NCBI GenBank assembly: GCA_004026145.2
Contig: CP034980.1
Span: forward strand, 3,091,730 to 3,155,729
DNA length: 64,000 nucleotides
DNA from: Takifugu bimaculatus
Taxonomy: Eukaryota; Chordata; Actinopteri; Tetraodontiformes; Tetraodontidae
Reading direction: 5' to 3'
Below, one piece after another: positions 47,410 through 58,329 of the stretch. The stretch's first letter is position 1. Each line of letters begins with the position of its first letter. Made by a program: the position numbers and the translations under genes. The notes under the pieces are model-generated. The model was not told where the DNA came from. It worked only from the letters and a program-made list of their open reading frames with translations, and ran no database searches.

Positions 47410-48486
47410 GTTGGATCGAAGCTCTGATTCAGTGGAGGAGAACCCAAAGTTGTCTGGCTGTTGGAGGAGCGGAGTGATGAAGCACAGATTGAAAGGGCTC
47501 CTTAAATAACCCCCAGATTTCCACACTGCCCACGTCACCGCTTCCGTTCAGGACGGCAAATCTCTCCACTAGAAAGTGAAACCTGAAAGCTCATGACTAA
47601 ATCCAAGCTGGCCTCCATGGCCAAATTATTAACTGACATTTAAGTTTAGCCTTTAATGATGCCGTTTTGTAGCACAAATTAATTATTATATCATTATTTT
47701 TTAAAAGTGACATTTGGATCACATCTATGAGTAGAAAAGCTGCCAGAGAGCAAAGACCCCCGCAAGCAGCTCATAGTACTGTATAGAATAGAATAGTATA
47801 GTATAGTATAGTATAGTATGGTATGGTATGGTATGGTATGGTATGGTATGGGTATGGTATGGTATAGTATAGTTATAGTATAGTTATAATATAGTTATAA
47901 TATAGTATAGTATAGTATAGTATGGTATGGTATTGTATAGTATAGTACAGTATAGTATTGTATTGTATGGTATTGTATGGTATACTATAACAGCCAAACA
48001 CTCAATTCTATCTAGGTCTCCTGCTACCAAGGAATAAAAACATCTTATCTTTAATAATCAGTCGGTCTTAATAGGCCTTTACTGATGTTACCATGTTATT
48101 TTGAGTATTTATTGGAGAAACCCCAAAGTACATACGCACTTGCACACAAAACTGGTGTTTTTCACTGTTTTATTATAAAAATAAAAGTAGACACAAAGTG
48201 ATGTGACTAATATTTCACAACTTAAAAAAGAAAACTCATTAAATAATTTCTATGCTGGCATAAATATAGAAAAAACCCAAGATATGTTTGTGATCTTGTA
48301 TCTAAAGTGCCCTCTTCTGCCAGCTTGTTCTTGATCAGAGGTTCTCCAGTGTCGAGCTGCCGCCGTAAGCGGCGGAAGTGACCTCAGCTGACGTCAGACT
48401 TCCCTATTTCCTCCTGGAACAGAGATGGACAGAAACATCAACACCAGCGCCGTGGCGTGGGAGTCAGTTCTACAGCCTCAATCCAC

Positions 48487-48657
48487 TCACATGATTCTGC
48501 TCAGGATTTTGGACACCTTCTTGCTGGGGTCCAGGCAATAGCGGCGGCCATTTTTCATGGTGACTCTGCAGGATCAGACAGGGAGAGTTTTAGACAGAAC
48601 TCGTGTGAGGAGGAAAAAAAAAATCTTTTAAGCTCTATAAAGACGAGAAAGTGTATC

Positions 48658-48688
<31 letters not shown>

Positions 48689-49139
48689 ACTGGGTTTTAC
48701 TTTTGCTTTGCTTTGTCTGCTTTTATGGCGTAAAGCACCGTAAAGTTATGTTTCAATCATATGAAAAGTGCCCGATAACTAAAGTCTGACTGATTCAAAC
48801 TGAGACATAATCAGCCTAAATGAGTCTTCAGTCCGATTCGACTGTGAACTTACTGAATCTCCACTCGGGTGCAGAAGGTGGTCTCGCGGTAGATCTGGAT
48901 GTCCTTGATGTTGTTGCGGCCCCCCACCAATGTTGGACTGACATTCTGACAAAGACAGCTTTCAGTGTTGTGCACTAAAGGGGGGAGAGACAGAGAGGCG
49001 TTAGAAGAGTGTTCCTCTGTACATGTGGTACAGCAATGCAGGTAAATAATGCAGAACAACAGCGGAAGCCCTTACGCTGAGCCTCAGAGATGCAGACTGC
49101 GAGGGTGAGGAGCAGAATCAGCCTGATGATGCCGGACAT
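48487..49139 (-). CDS. CXC chemokine, copy 6 (87 residues)
   Basis: Coding exons: 49139-49076, 48974-48854 and 48565-48487. Intact, predicted protein the same as copy 2. The promoter carries an extra A and a C-to-T change just upstream of the TATA-like box and a missing C before the GAAANNGAAA element, so spacing differs slightly from the other copies. Confidence 0.9.
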
Positions 49140-50233
49140 GTTGGATCGAAGCTCTGATTCAGTGGAGGAGAACCCAAAGTTGTCTGGCTGTTGGAGGAGC
49201 GGAGTGATGAGCACAGATTGAAAGGCTCCTTAAATAACCCCCAAGATTTCCACATTGCCCACGTCACCTCTTCGTTCAGGACGGCAAATCTCTCCACTAG
49301 AAAGTGAAACCTGAAAGCTCATGACTAAATCCAAGCTGGCCTCCATGGCCAAATTATTAACTGACATTTAAGTTTAGCCTTTAATGATGCCGTTTTGTAG
49401 CACAAATTAATTATTATATCATTATTTTTTAAAAGTGACATTTGGATCACATCTATGAGTAGAAAAGCTGCCAGAGAGCAAAGACCCCCGCAAGCAGCTC
49501 ATAGTACTGTACAGAATAGAATAGTATAGTATAGTATAGTATAGTATGGTATGGTATGGTATGGTATGGTATGGTATGGTATGGTATGGTATGGTATGGT
49601 ATGGTATGGTATGGTATAGTATAGTATAGTATAGTATAATATAGTATAATATAGTATAGTATAGTATAGTATGGTATGGTATTGTATAGTATAGTACAGT
49701 ATAGTATTGTATTGTATGGTATTGTATGGTATACTATAACAGCCAAACACTCAATTCTATCGGTCTCCTGCTACCAAGGAATAAAAACATCTTATCTTTA
49801 ATAATCAGTCGGTCTTAATAGGCCTTTACTGATGTTACCATGTTATTTTGAGTATTTATTGGAGAAACCCCAAAGTACATACGCACTTGCACACAAAACT
49901 GGTGTTTTTCACTGTTTTATTATAAAATAAAAGTAGACACAAAGTGATGTGACTAATATTTCACAACTTAAAAAGAAAACTCATTAAATAATTTCTATGC
50001 TGGCATAAATATAGAAAAAAACCAAGATATGTTTGTGATCTTGTATCTAAAGTGCCCTCTTCTGCCAGCTTGTTCTTGATCAGAGGTTCTCCAGTGTCGA
50101 GCTGCCGCCGTAAGAGGCGGAAGTGACCTCAGCTGACGTCAGACTCCCCTATTTCGTCCTGGAACACAGAGATGGACAGAAACATCAACACCAGCGCCGT
50201 GGCGTGGGAGTCAGTTCTACAGCCTCAATCCAC

Positions 50234-50418
50234 TCACATGATTTTGCTCAGGATTTTGGACACCTTGCTGGGGTCCAGGCAATAGCGGCGGCCATTTTTC
50301 ATGGTGACTCTGCAGGATCAGACAGGGAGAGTTTTAGACAGAACTCGTGTGAGGAGGAAAAAAAAAAATCTTTTAAGCTCTATACAGACGAGAAAGTGTA
50401 CCGTGTGTGTGTGTGTGC

Positions 50419-50457
<39 letters not shown>

Positions 50458-50908
50458 ACTGGGTTTTACTTTTGCTTTGCTTTGTCTGCTTTTATGGCGT
50501 AAAGCACCGTAAAGTTATGTTTCAATCATATGAAAAGTGCCCGATAACTAAAGTCTGACTGATTCAAACTGAGACATAATCAGCCTAAATGAGTCTTCAG
50601 TCCGATTCGACTGTGAACTTACTGAATCTCCACTCGGGTGCAGAAGGTGGTCTCGCGGTAGATCTGGATGTCCTTGATGTTGTTGCGGCCCCCCACCAAT
50701 GTTGGACTGACATTCTGACAAAGACAGCTTTCAGTGTTGTGCACTAAAGGGGGGAGAGACAGAGAGGCGTTAGAAGAGTGTTCCTCTGTACATGTGGTAC
50801 AGCAATGCAGGTAAATAATGCAGAACAACAGCGGAAGCCCTTACGCTGAGCCTCAGAGATGCAGACTGCGAGGGTGAGGAGCAGAATCAGCCTGATGATG
50901 CCGGACAT
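50234..50908 (-). CDS. CXC chemokine, copy 7 (86 residues)
   Basis: Coding exons: 50908-50845, 50743-50623 and 50309-50234. Intact. The last residues read LSKIM in place of LSRIM, a change shared only with copy 8. Exon 3 has a single Lys. Intron 2 is longer, with a CGCG interruption of its GT repeat, as in copies 1 and 8. Confidence 0.9.
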
Positions 50909-52012
50909 GTTGGATCGAAGCTCTGATTCAGTGGAGGAGAACCCAAAGTTGTCTGGCTGTTGGAGGAGCGGAGTGATGAGCACAGATTGAAAGGCTCCTT
51001 AAATAACCCCCAGATTTCCACACTGCCCACGTCACCTCTTCCGTTCAGGACGGCAAATCTCTCCACTAGAAAGTGAAACCTGAAAGCTCATGACTAAATC
51101 CAAGCTGGCCTCCATGGCCAAATTATTAACTGACATTTAAGTTTAGCCTTTAATGATGCCGTTTTGTAGCACAAATTAATTATTATATCATTATTTTTTA
51201 AAAGTGACATTTGGATTACATCTATGAGTAGAAAAGCTGCCAGAGAGCAAAGACCCCCGCAAGCAGCTCATAGTACTGTATAGAATAGTATAGTATAGTA
51301 TAGTATAGTATGGTATGGTATGGTATGGTATGGTATGGTATAGTATAGTATAGTATAGTATAGTATAGTATAGTATAGTATAGTATAGTATAGTATAGTA
51401 TAGTAAAGTATAGTATAGTATAGTATAATATAGTATAATATAATATAGTATAGTATGGTATGATATTTTATATTATAGTACAGTATAGTATTGTATTGTA
51501 AGGTATACTATAACAGCCAAACACTCAATTCTATCTAGGTCTCCTGCTACCAAGGAATAAAAACATCTTATCTTTAATAATCAGTCGGTCTTAATAGGCC
51601 TTTACTGATGTTACCATGTTATTTTGAGTATTTATTGGAGAAACCCCAAAGTACATACGCACTTGCACACAAAACTGGTGTTTTTCACTGTTTTATTATA
51701 AAAATAAAAGTAGACACAAAGTGATGTGACTAATATTTCACAACTTAAAAAAGAAAACTCATTAAATAATTTCTATGCTGGCATAAATATAGAAAAAAAC
51801 CCAAGATATGTTTGTGATCTTGTATCTAAAGTGCCCTCTTCTGCCAGCTTGTTCTTGATCAGAGGTTCTCCAGTGTCGAGCTGCCGCCGTAAGAGGCGGA
51901 AGTGACCTCAGCTGACGTCAGACTCCCCTATTTCGTCCTGGAACACAGAGATGGACAGAAACATCAACACCAGCGCCGTGGCGTGGGAGTCAGTTCTACA
52001 GCCTCAATCCAC

Positions 52013-52200
52013 TCACATGATTTTGCTCAGGATTTTGGACACCTTCTTGCTGGGGTCCAGGCAATAGCGGAGGCCATTTTTCATGGTGACTCTGCAGGAT
52101 CAGACAGGGAGAGTTTTAGACAGAACTCGTGTGAGGAGGAAAAAAAAAAATCTTTTAAGCTCTATACAGACGAGAAAGTGTACCGTGTGTGTGTGTGTGC

Positions 52201-52235
<35 letters not shown>

Positions 52236-52686
52236 ACTGGGTTTTACTTTTGCTTTGCTTTGTCTGCTTTTATGGCGTAAAGCACCGTAAAGTTATGTTT
52301 CAATCATATGAAAAGTGCCCGATAACTAAAGTCTGACTGATTCAAACTGAGACATAATCAGCCTAAATGAGTCTTCAGTCCGATTCGACTGTGAACTTAC
52401 TGAATCTCCACTCGGGTGCAGAAGGTGGTCTCGCGGTAGATCTGGATTTCCTTGATGTTGTTGCGGCCCCCCACCAATGTTGGACTGACATTCTGACAAA
52501 GACAGCTTTCAATGTTGTGCACTAAAGGGGGGAGAGACAGAGAGGCGTTAGAAGAGTGTTCCTCTGTACATGTGGTACAGCAATGCAGGTAAATAATGCA
52601 GAACAACAGCGGAAGCCCTTACGCTGAGCCTCAGAGATGCAGACTGCGAGGGTGAGGAGCAGAATCAGCCTGATGATGCCGGACAT
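52013..52686 (-). CDS. CXC chemokine, copy 8 (87 residues), most divergent protein
   Basis: Coding exons: 52686-52623, 52521-52401 and 52091-52013. Intact. Private changes are Thr-to-Ile just before the CxC motif (HNIESCLC) and Asp-to-Glu in NIKEIQ. It shares the LSKIM ending with copy 7 and KNGLRYC with copy 1. The residue before the CxC motif region affects receptor contact in known chemokines, so the Ile could matter. Confidence 0.9.
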
Positions 52687-53212
52687 GTTGGATCGAAGCT
52701 CTGATTCAGTGGAGGAGAACCCAAAGTTGTCTGGCTGTTGGAGGAGCGGAGTGATGAGCACAGATTGAAAGGCTCCTTAAATAACCCCCAGATTTCCACA
52801 CTGCCCACGTCACCGCTTCCGTTCAGGACGGCAAATCTCTCTACTAGAAAGTGAAACCTGAAAGCTCATGACTAAATCCAAGCTGGCCTCCATGGCCAAA
52901 TTATTAACTGACATTTAAGTTTAGCCTTTAATGATGCCGTTTTGTAGCACAAATTAATTATTATATCATTATTTTTTAAAAGTGACATTTGGATCACATC
53001 TATGAGTAGAAAAGCTGCCAGAGAGCAAAGACCCCCGCAAGCAGCTCATAGTACTGTATAGTATAGTATAGTATAGTATAGTATAGTATAGTATAGTATA
53101 GTATAGTATAGTATAGTATAGTATAGTATAGTATGGTATGGTATGGTATAGTATAGTACAGTATAGTATTGTATTGTATGGTATTGTATGGTATACTATA
53201 ATATGGTATGGT

Positions 53213-53272
53213 AGTCAAGATTCAAGATGTACTTTATTCATCCCCAAAGGGAAATTGAATTATATTATATAC
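53213..53272. mobile_element. Retroposon 3'-end-like fragment, first copy
   Basis: About 60 bases around TTTATTCATCCCCAAAGGG, embedded in pentamer satellite. TTTATTnATCCCC(A/G)AnGGGAAATT is the shared 3' tail of several teleost LINE/SINE families. Only the tail is present, with no coding part. An identical fragment lies 502 bases on. Confidence 0.5.
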
Positions 53273-53713
53273 TATACTATATATAAATATACTATAATAT
53301 GGTATGGTATTGTATGGTATACTATAATATGGTATAATATGGTATGGTATACCAGAATATAGTATTATATGGTATAATATAATATGGTATGGTATGGTAT
53401 AATGTGGTATGGTATTGTATGGTATACTATAATATGGTATGGTATACTATATGGTATACTATAATATGGTATGGTATGATATAATATGGTATATTATAGT
53501 ATGGTATTGTATGGTATACTATACTATAGTATGGTATTGTATGGTATACTATATGGTATGGTATAATATGGTATGGTATGGTATTGTATGGTATACTATA
53601 ATATGGTATGGTATGATATAATATGGTATATTATAGTATGGTATTGTATGGTATACTATACTATAGTATGGTATTGTATGGTATACTATATGGTATACTA
53701 TAATATGGTATGG

Positions 53714-53774
53714 TAGTCAAGATTCAAGATGTACTTTATTCATCCCCAAAGGGAAATTGAATTATATTATATAC
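53714..53774. mobile_element. Retroposon 3'-end-like fragment, second copy
   Basis: A duplicate of the fragment at 53213-53272, carried along with its satellite flanks in a 502-base higher-order repeat. It is therefore a segmental copy and not a second insertion. Confidence 0.5.
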
Positions 53775-54539
53775 TATACTATATATAAATATACTATAAT
53801 ATGGTATGGTATTGTATGGTATACTATAATATGGTATAATGTGGTATGGTATACCAGAATATAGTATTATATGGTATAATATAATATGGCATGGTATGGT
53901 ATGGTATGGTATGGTATGGTATGGTATAATGTGGTATGGTATTGTATGGTATACTATAATATGGTATGGTATACTATATGGTATACTATAATATGGTATG
54001 GTATGATATAATATGGTATATTATAGTATGGTATTGTATGGTATACTATACTATAGTATGGTATTGTATGGTATACTATATGGTATGGTATAATATGGTA
54101 TGGTATGGTATTGTATGGTATACTATAATATGGTATATTATAGTATGGTATTGTATGGTATACTATACTATAGTATGGTATTGTATGGTATACTATATGG
54201 TATACTATAATATGGTATGGTATGATATAATATGGTATATTATAGTATGGTATTGTATGGTATAGTATACTATAGTATGGTATTGTATGGTATACTATAT
54301 GGTATACTATAATATGGTATGGTATGATATAATATGGTGTATTATAGTATGGTATTGTATGGTATACTATACTATAGTATGGTATTGTATGGTATACTAT
54401 ATGGTATACTATAATATGGTATGGTATGATATAATATGGTATATTATAGTATGGTATTGTATGGTATACTATACTATAGTATGGTATTGTATGGTATACT
54501 ATATGGTATACTATAATATGGTATGGTATGATATACCGG

Positions 54540-57500
54540 CATTGGGAACATTGCCAGATTGAATTCTTTGTTCCTTGGCCATTTTCTGAGAATTTACCAA
54601 AGTTTTCCAGTTATTGTGGGAACGTTCAGATCGCTAAACGTCGGCTTTCCAACAGTAAAAAGAGTAAAAGTCTCTGCTAACAGCCCCGATATCATACGTG
54701 ACGTTTAAGCCAAACAGGTTCGGAAAATGATGGTGTGAATGTCAACACGTGTGAAGTCGTCTCAGACTTGTAGGCCGCACGGGGGCGGTTGCATGTGATG
54801 CTGAGCACGGCAGTGGTTAACACCTTTAACGTTTACGGCAACTAATCACACAAAAACACTGGTCTGAGTTACTGGCTGCTGAGTGTGCATGTGTGTGGGG
54901 GTGGGGGGTGTGTGTGGGGGTGGGGGTGTGGGCCGGGGGGGTAGTGATCACTAACCTTATCACTTACAGCTGAGACCAGAGAAACATTTTAGCAGAAGAC
55001 AAAGTTAAACGGTGTTTGTGCCTCTGGTCTCAGTTCAGCTGATTGCATCACTTTGTGAGGAAAACAAGCATTAATTTAGGGAACTGGAGAAAGCAAAACA
55101 ACTGACAGCCATTATTAAGCCTTAAAGACCCCAAAAGAGAAAAGAATAACACCAATAATTCACATCCCCCCGCCTTGGCCCCCATGACCCTGTCACCGGG
55201 TCACCCTCCTTCCCTCCTCGGAACCACTTCGGATGGATACTGACCACTGCGGTGGCCACAAGGGTCCACCACGGCCTCATTTACCTGCCGGTGGTCATAA
55301 TTATGACTGAAATACAACCCGATGTTCCCTTTTTTCCTTTCACTTACTGCAGAGGAACTACTGTTGCTGGAGAAATGCTGAAATTTATTGAAAACCTGAT
55401 GTAAGACTGGTGTCAGCAAAACTCTGCCACAAACACGCTGAGCTAATTTAGGAGCCGACGGGGGCTTCCATGCACTAGTGAAAGGAACTGAATCTAAATT
55501 CAGGCACCGGCCAGGAGGACTTCTTTGAAACTGCCCAGTTCGCCAGGAAAACGAAACCTTAAAAATATGGGATCGACACCGGTCACGGTCAAGGCTCTGT
55601 TCTAATCCCAACCTACAAACAAGGTTCATTTCCCTCCCATTGATATTTGATGGCTCTGTGGACTGAACCAGCAACCACCAGCACTGTTAACCCTGCTCAA
55701 ACACAAAGGAGAGGTGGCAGGCTGCCAGGAGACAGGATGGAGGAAGTCAGTGCAGCTTTGTCCAGGGGTTTACCGACGCCACGTGATTTATAAACATTAT
55801 CTTATGTCGCCACAAATTAAAGGAAGCTGTGAGCGTGGAGGATTAATCAGACAAATTTCAACAGCGCGTCCTCATCCTTTCTGGTTTCGCTTCCCATTTC
55901 ACTTTGATTTGCATGAGCTGGAGGGGGGAAAAGTTTACAGAGCAGTCAGGTTTTCAGAACTTTCAAAATTCCTCTTGGTTTTGTGTGTTTTTTCCTAAAT
56001 TTGAAGATAAATGAATATAGAACACCTGATATGTCCTAGCTAAATATCAATTTAACAGCTGAGTGGTGACCTGACGTGGCCATCAGTGGCCATTTCCAGG
56101 TATCTTCAGACATCTTTGTCAGGGGGGTCAGGAGCCCCCTGGGGCTAACATAGACCACAGCACTAAGGGCAAGTTAGGGTTGAATAAAGAAATTCCTGAG
56201 AGAAAAGTGACAGAAGGCTGATGCCAGTGCAATGTTTAGGTTTTTCTTATTTCCAGCATGTGAAAAAGTCAAAGGATCTAAAATCTGGTTTAGCTCAGCT
56301 TTTAATGTAATATTCTTCTGATGCTGTTTTTGATAAGCATGATAAATATCTAAAAATGCTTTCTTCTTTTAAATGTCAGGCTAGTTAAAATCAGACCCCA
56401 TCTTTCCTGTGTGAATGTAAGTGTGAAAAGGTAACGGCAGCATAGAAGTTTCCATCCACAGAAGATTTCTTCACGTGACAATACATAACTTCTCTCTCTA
56501 TGAAATAAGTGCATGCATGTGTGTGTGCGTAGGTGTGTGTGAGGACAAACAAGCCACATCTTTAAAGCCACTCCTGATTTGGTGTCAGTCCTAAATAGAA
56601 CTGAAAGAGCCGTAACCTTTCAGGATGTGGACCCGTGACATTTGCTGCCGTCTTGCTGTTCCTGTTGGTGGACGTGGGTCTTGTGGCATTAAGGCCATTC
56701 CAGAAGAAGTCACCCCCACCCCCTTCAGCCTCAACCAGAGACCCCGACAATGCATCTGTGGAGCCAGAGTTACTGTCAACTTGACCATTTGTGTGATTCT
56801 GGAGTTTTGGCTGGGGGAGCGGTTGGTTTTAGGCTGCCCTCTAGTGTTCAATCAGTGGCATTACATCCTGGGTCGCCATTACGTCATGAAGGGGAGTTTT
56901 CCATCTATACCAGGTCAGGTTTGATACATTTTATCCTTAGTAATCTCTGCGGAGTACTGTCCATCGTGTCCTCCCCCAAATTTCATTCAGTTTAATTCAG
57001 CTGGTTAAATGACATTAAGTCATTTTTGACTGTACTGTAATTTCCCAGCATGTCATTGTGTCATGCAGGCCGTGCAAAAACAACAGCACCACCGGAGTCC
57101 CGCCTGTTTAGACCTCAGCTGTGTTATCTTCCTCTCAGCCCGTGTCTCTCCACCCTCGTGTTTACCGGTGAAAGGATACCACCACAGTTACCATGGAAAC
57201 GCCACTGGCTGGCACCAGCAGAGGCGAGAATGGAGTTCATTTTCCAAGGATTCACGCAGGCACAGAACAGGGCTGACTGACAACAGGAAAAACAATTCTG
57301 CTCCTTCAAGATTATCAAAAATGAATTTAATTGATTCACAATCGGATCACAAAAACACTGGAAGGTAACAAAAAAAAGAGGATTTTGCAGGTATTGTCTG
57401 TTTTTTTGTGACTTTTACATAATCACCAGCATACAGCAAGCACAGGTAACAACGCCCCTCTTTTTTTTTAAACAATCTGTAATAAATCACTTCTTATATC

Positions 57501-57600
57501 TGCATATTACACATCTATCTGTATTAACGTCAATGTGTCATGCACTGAACGAACAAAAGACTGAGATCATTTGCTGAGGGCTTCTGTCCATTTGGTCTTT
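54540..57600. other. Intergenic region, no gene seen
   Basis: One 157-codon minus-strand open frame (55201-55674) has no recognisable motif and no convincing splice or promoter context, so I do not call it a gene. A G-rich tract at 54897-54942 is listed separately. Confidence 0.5.
54897..54942 (+). other. G-rich tract, possible G-quadruplex
   Basis: Six or more runs of four to seven G separated by short T/GT/C spacers on the plus strand, well beyond the minimum pattern of four G-runs. Confidence 0.6.
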
Positions 57601-58326
57601 CTAAACCTCAGCGATGGCGGGCAGCATGCAGGCCCGTGCACGTGCCTCTCTCCACGCCGACCTGCATTCAGAGATCCACTGAGAGATGAGGGACTGTTTG
57701 TTTGGATCCTGCGGCCCTCTGTCTCCTGCCCTCCTGGCCTCTGCCCGGGCCACGCTGTGTTTCGGGGAGCTCTGTGAAAGTGAGGCGTTGCTGTGCAGCT
57801 CGGGGGTGCTGTTCTTGCGCTGGCGTGGGAGGTCAGGACTTAGAGCACGGGGGATGCTGTGGGCCCTGGAGCGGGGGCGACCCTCCCACAGGCTGCCGCG
57901 CGGCTTCACAAACTTCCCCTCAACAATCATGCCCCCGGAGAGGGCCTCCTGGTGTCCGTAAATATACTCAAGAGGGTCGGAGTTGCCGAACACCAGACTG
58001 CCGCCCGGCTCCCTCTCATCCTCCCGCTGGACGGGGCGCTCAGACTCGTCTGTCGGAGAGCCCAGACGGGTCGGACGCAGCCTCCGGTTGGCTGCATCGA
58101 CCTGTCGTGAGCGTCTGCTGGTGGGGGAAACCTCCCTGATGGGGAAGGTGGGGTGGGCGAGGTGGCAGATGGAAAGCAGGTAGTCCTCAGAGGTCACGGC
58201 CTGGGCGTGAGCGGCGATGTGGAGCGTGTTGGCCTCGTTCAGATCCCTCACCGACTCCTCCGTGCCCTCTCTGATGGTGGGCAGCAGCAGCCTCCTCTTG
58301 GACAGCAGTTGGGATCGTGGACGCAT
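57601..58326 (-). CDS. Unrecognised 241-residue basic protein, probably a terminal coding exon
   Basis: A single open frame, far longer than chance in this GC-rich stretch, starts at an ATG in good context (AGCCATGC) and ends at a stop codon. I do not recognise the family. It begins MRPRSQLLSKRRLLLPTI. A mid-region contains SEDYLLSICHLAHPTFPIRE and then Arg/Ser-rich linker. A central block reads LEYIYGHQEALSGG followed by VEGKFVKPRG, then several Ser-Pro motifs. It ends with a hydrophobic/basic segment (ISQWISECRSAWREARARA) and CMLPAIAEV. There is no signal peptide and no clear membrane segment. The base just before the ATG follows a pyrimidine-rich CATCAG that could be an acceptor, so upstream non-coding or coding exons are possible. 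An in-frame TGA lies 14 codons upstream of the ATG, which supports this start if the exon is not spliced there. Confidence 0.7.
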   Translation of the reverse strand: MRPRSQLLSKRRLLLPTIREGTEESVRDLNEANTLHIAAHAQAVTSEDYLLSICHLAHPTFPIREVSPTSRRSRQVDAANRRLRPTRLGSPTDESERPVQREDEREPGGSLVFGNSDPLEYIYGHQEALSGGMIVEGKFVKPRGSLWEGRPRSRAHSIPRALSPDLPRQRKNSTPELHSNASLSQSSPKHSVARAEARRAGDRGPQDPNKQSLISQWISECRSAWREARARACMLPAIAEV

Positions 58327-58329
58327 GGC

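Larger units (their letters stand above)
39181..53200 (-). repeat. Eight-unit tandem array, one CXC chemokine gene per unit
   Basis: Each unit begins at the same junction (AACAGCCAAACACTC). Starts are 39181, 41006, 42730, 44530, 46259, 47989, 49738 and 51512. Unit lengths run from about 1690 to 1825 bases, the difference being mostly microsatellite length. Within a unit, in plus-strand order, come the 3' UTR with polyadenylation signal, exon 3, intron 2 with a GT repeat, exon 2, intron 1, exon 1, promoter with TATA-like box and GAAANNGAAA element, and a GTATA microsatellite. Outside the microsatellites the units differ by only scattered substitutions and small indels, so the amplification is recent or gene conversion is active. 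Confidence 0.95.
53201..54533. repeat. AT-rich higher-order satellite of GTATA/ATACT pentamers
   Basis: After unit 8 the pentamer tract continues for 1.3 kb as a mix of GGTAT, ATACT and ATATGG blocks. A roughly 500-base segment is repeated: GTAGTCAAGATTCAAGATG starts at 53212 and again at 53713. Towards the right end, blocks of about 110 bases repeat several more times. The tract stops abruptly at a unique-sequence boundary near 54534. Confidence 0.9.

Noticed and set aside
39181..53200. Evenly spaced repeats as a CRISPR-like array
   Set aside because: Units are 1.7 kb gene-bearing segments in a vertebrate genome and not short repeats with spacers.
55201..55674. 157-codon minus-strand frame as a gene
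   Set aside because: It has no family motif, no promoter-like or splice context and an unconvincing composition; a chance frame in GC-balanced DNA.
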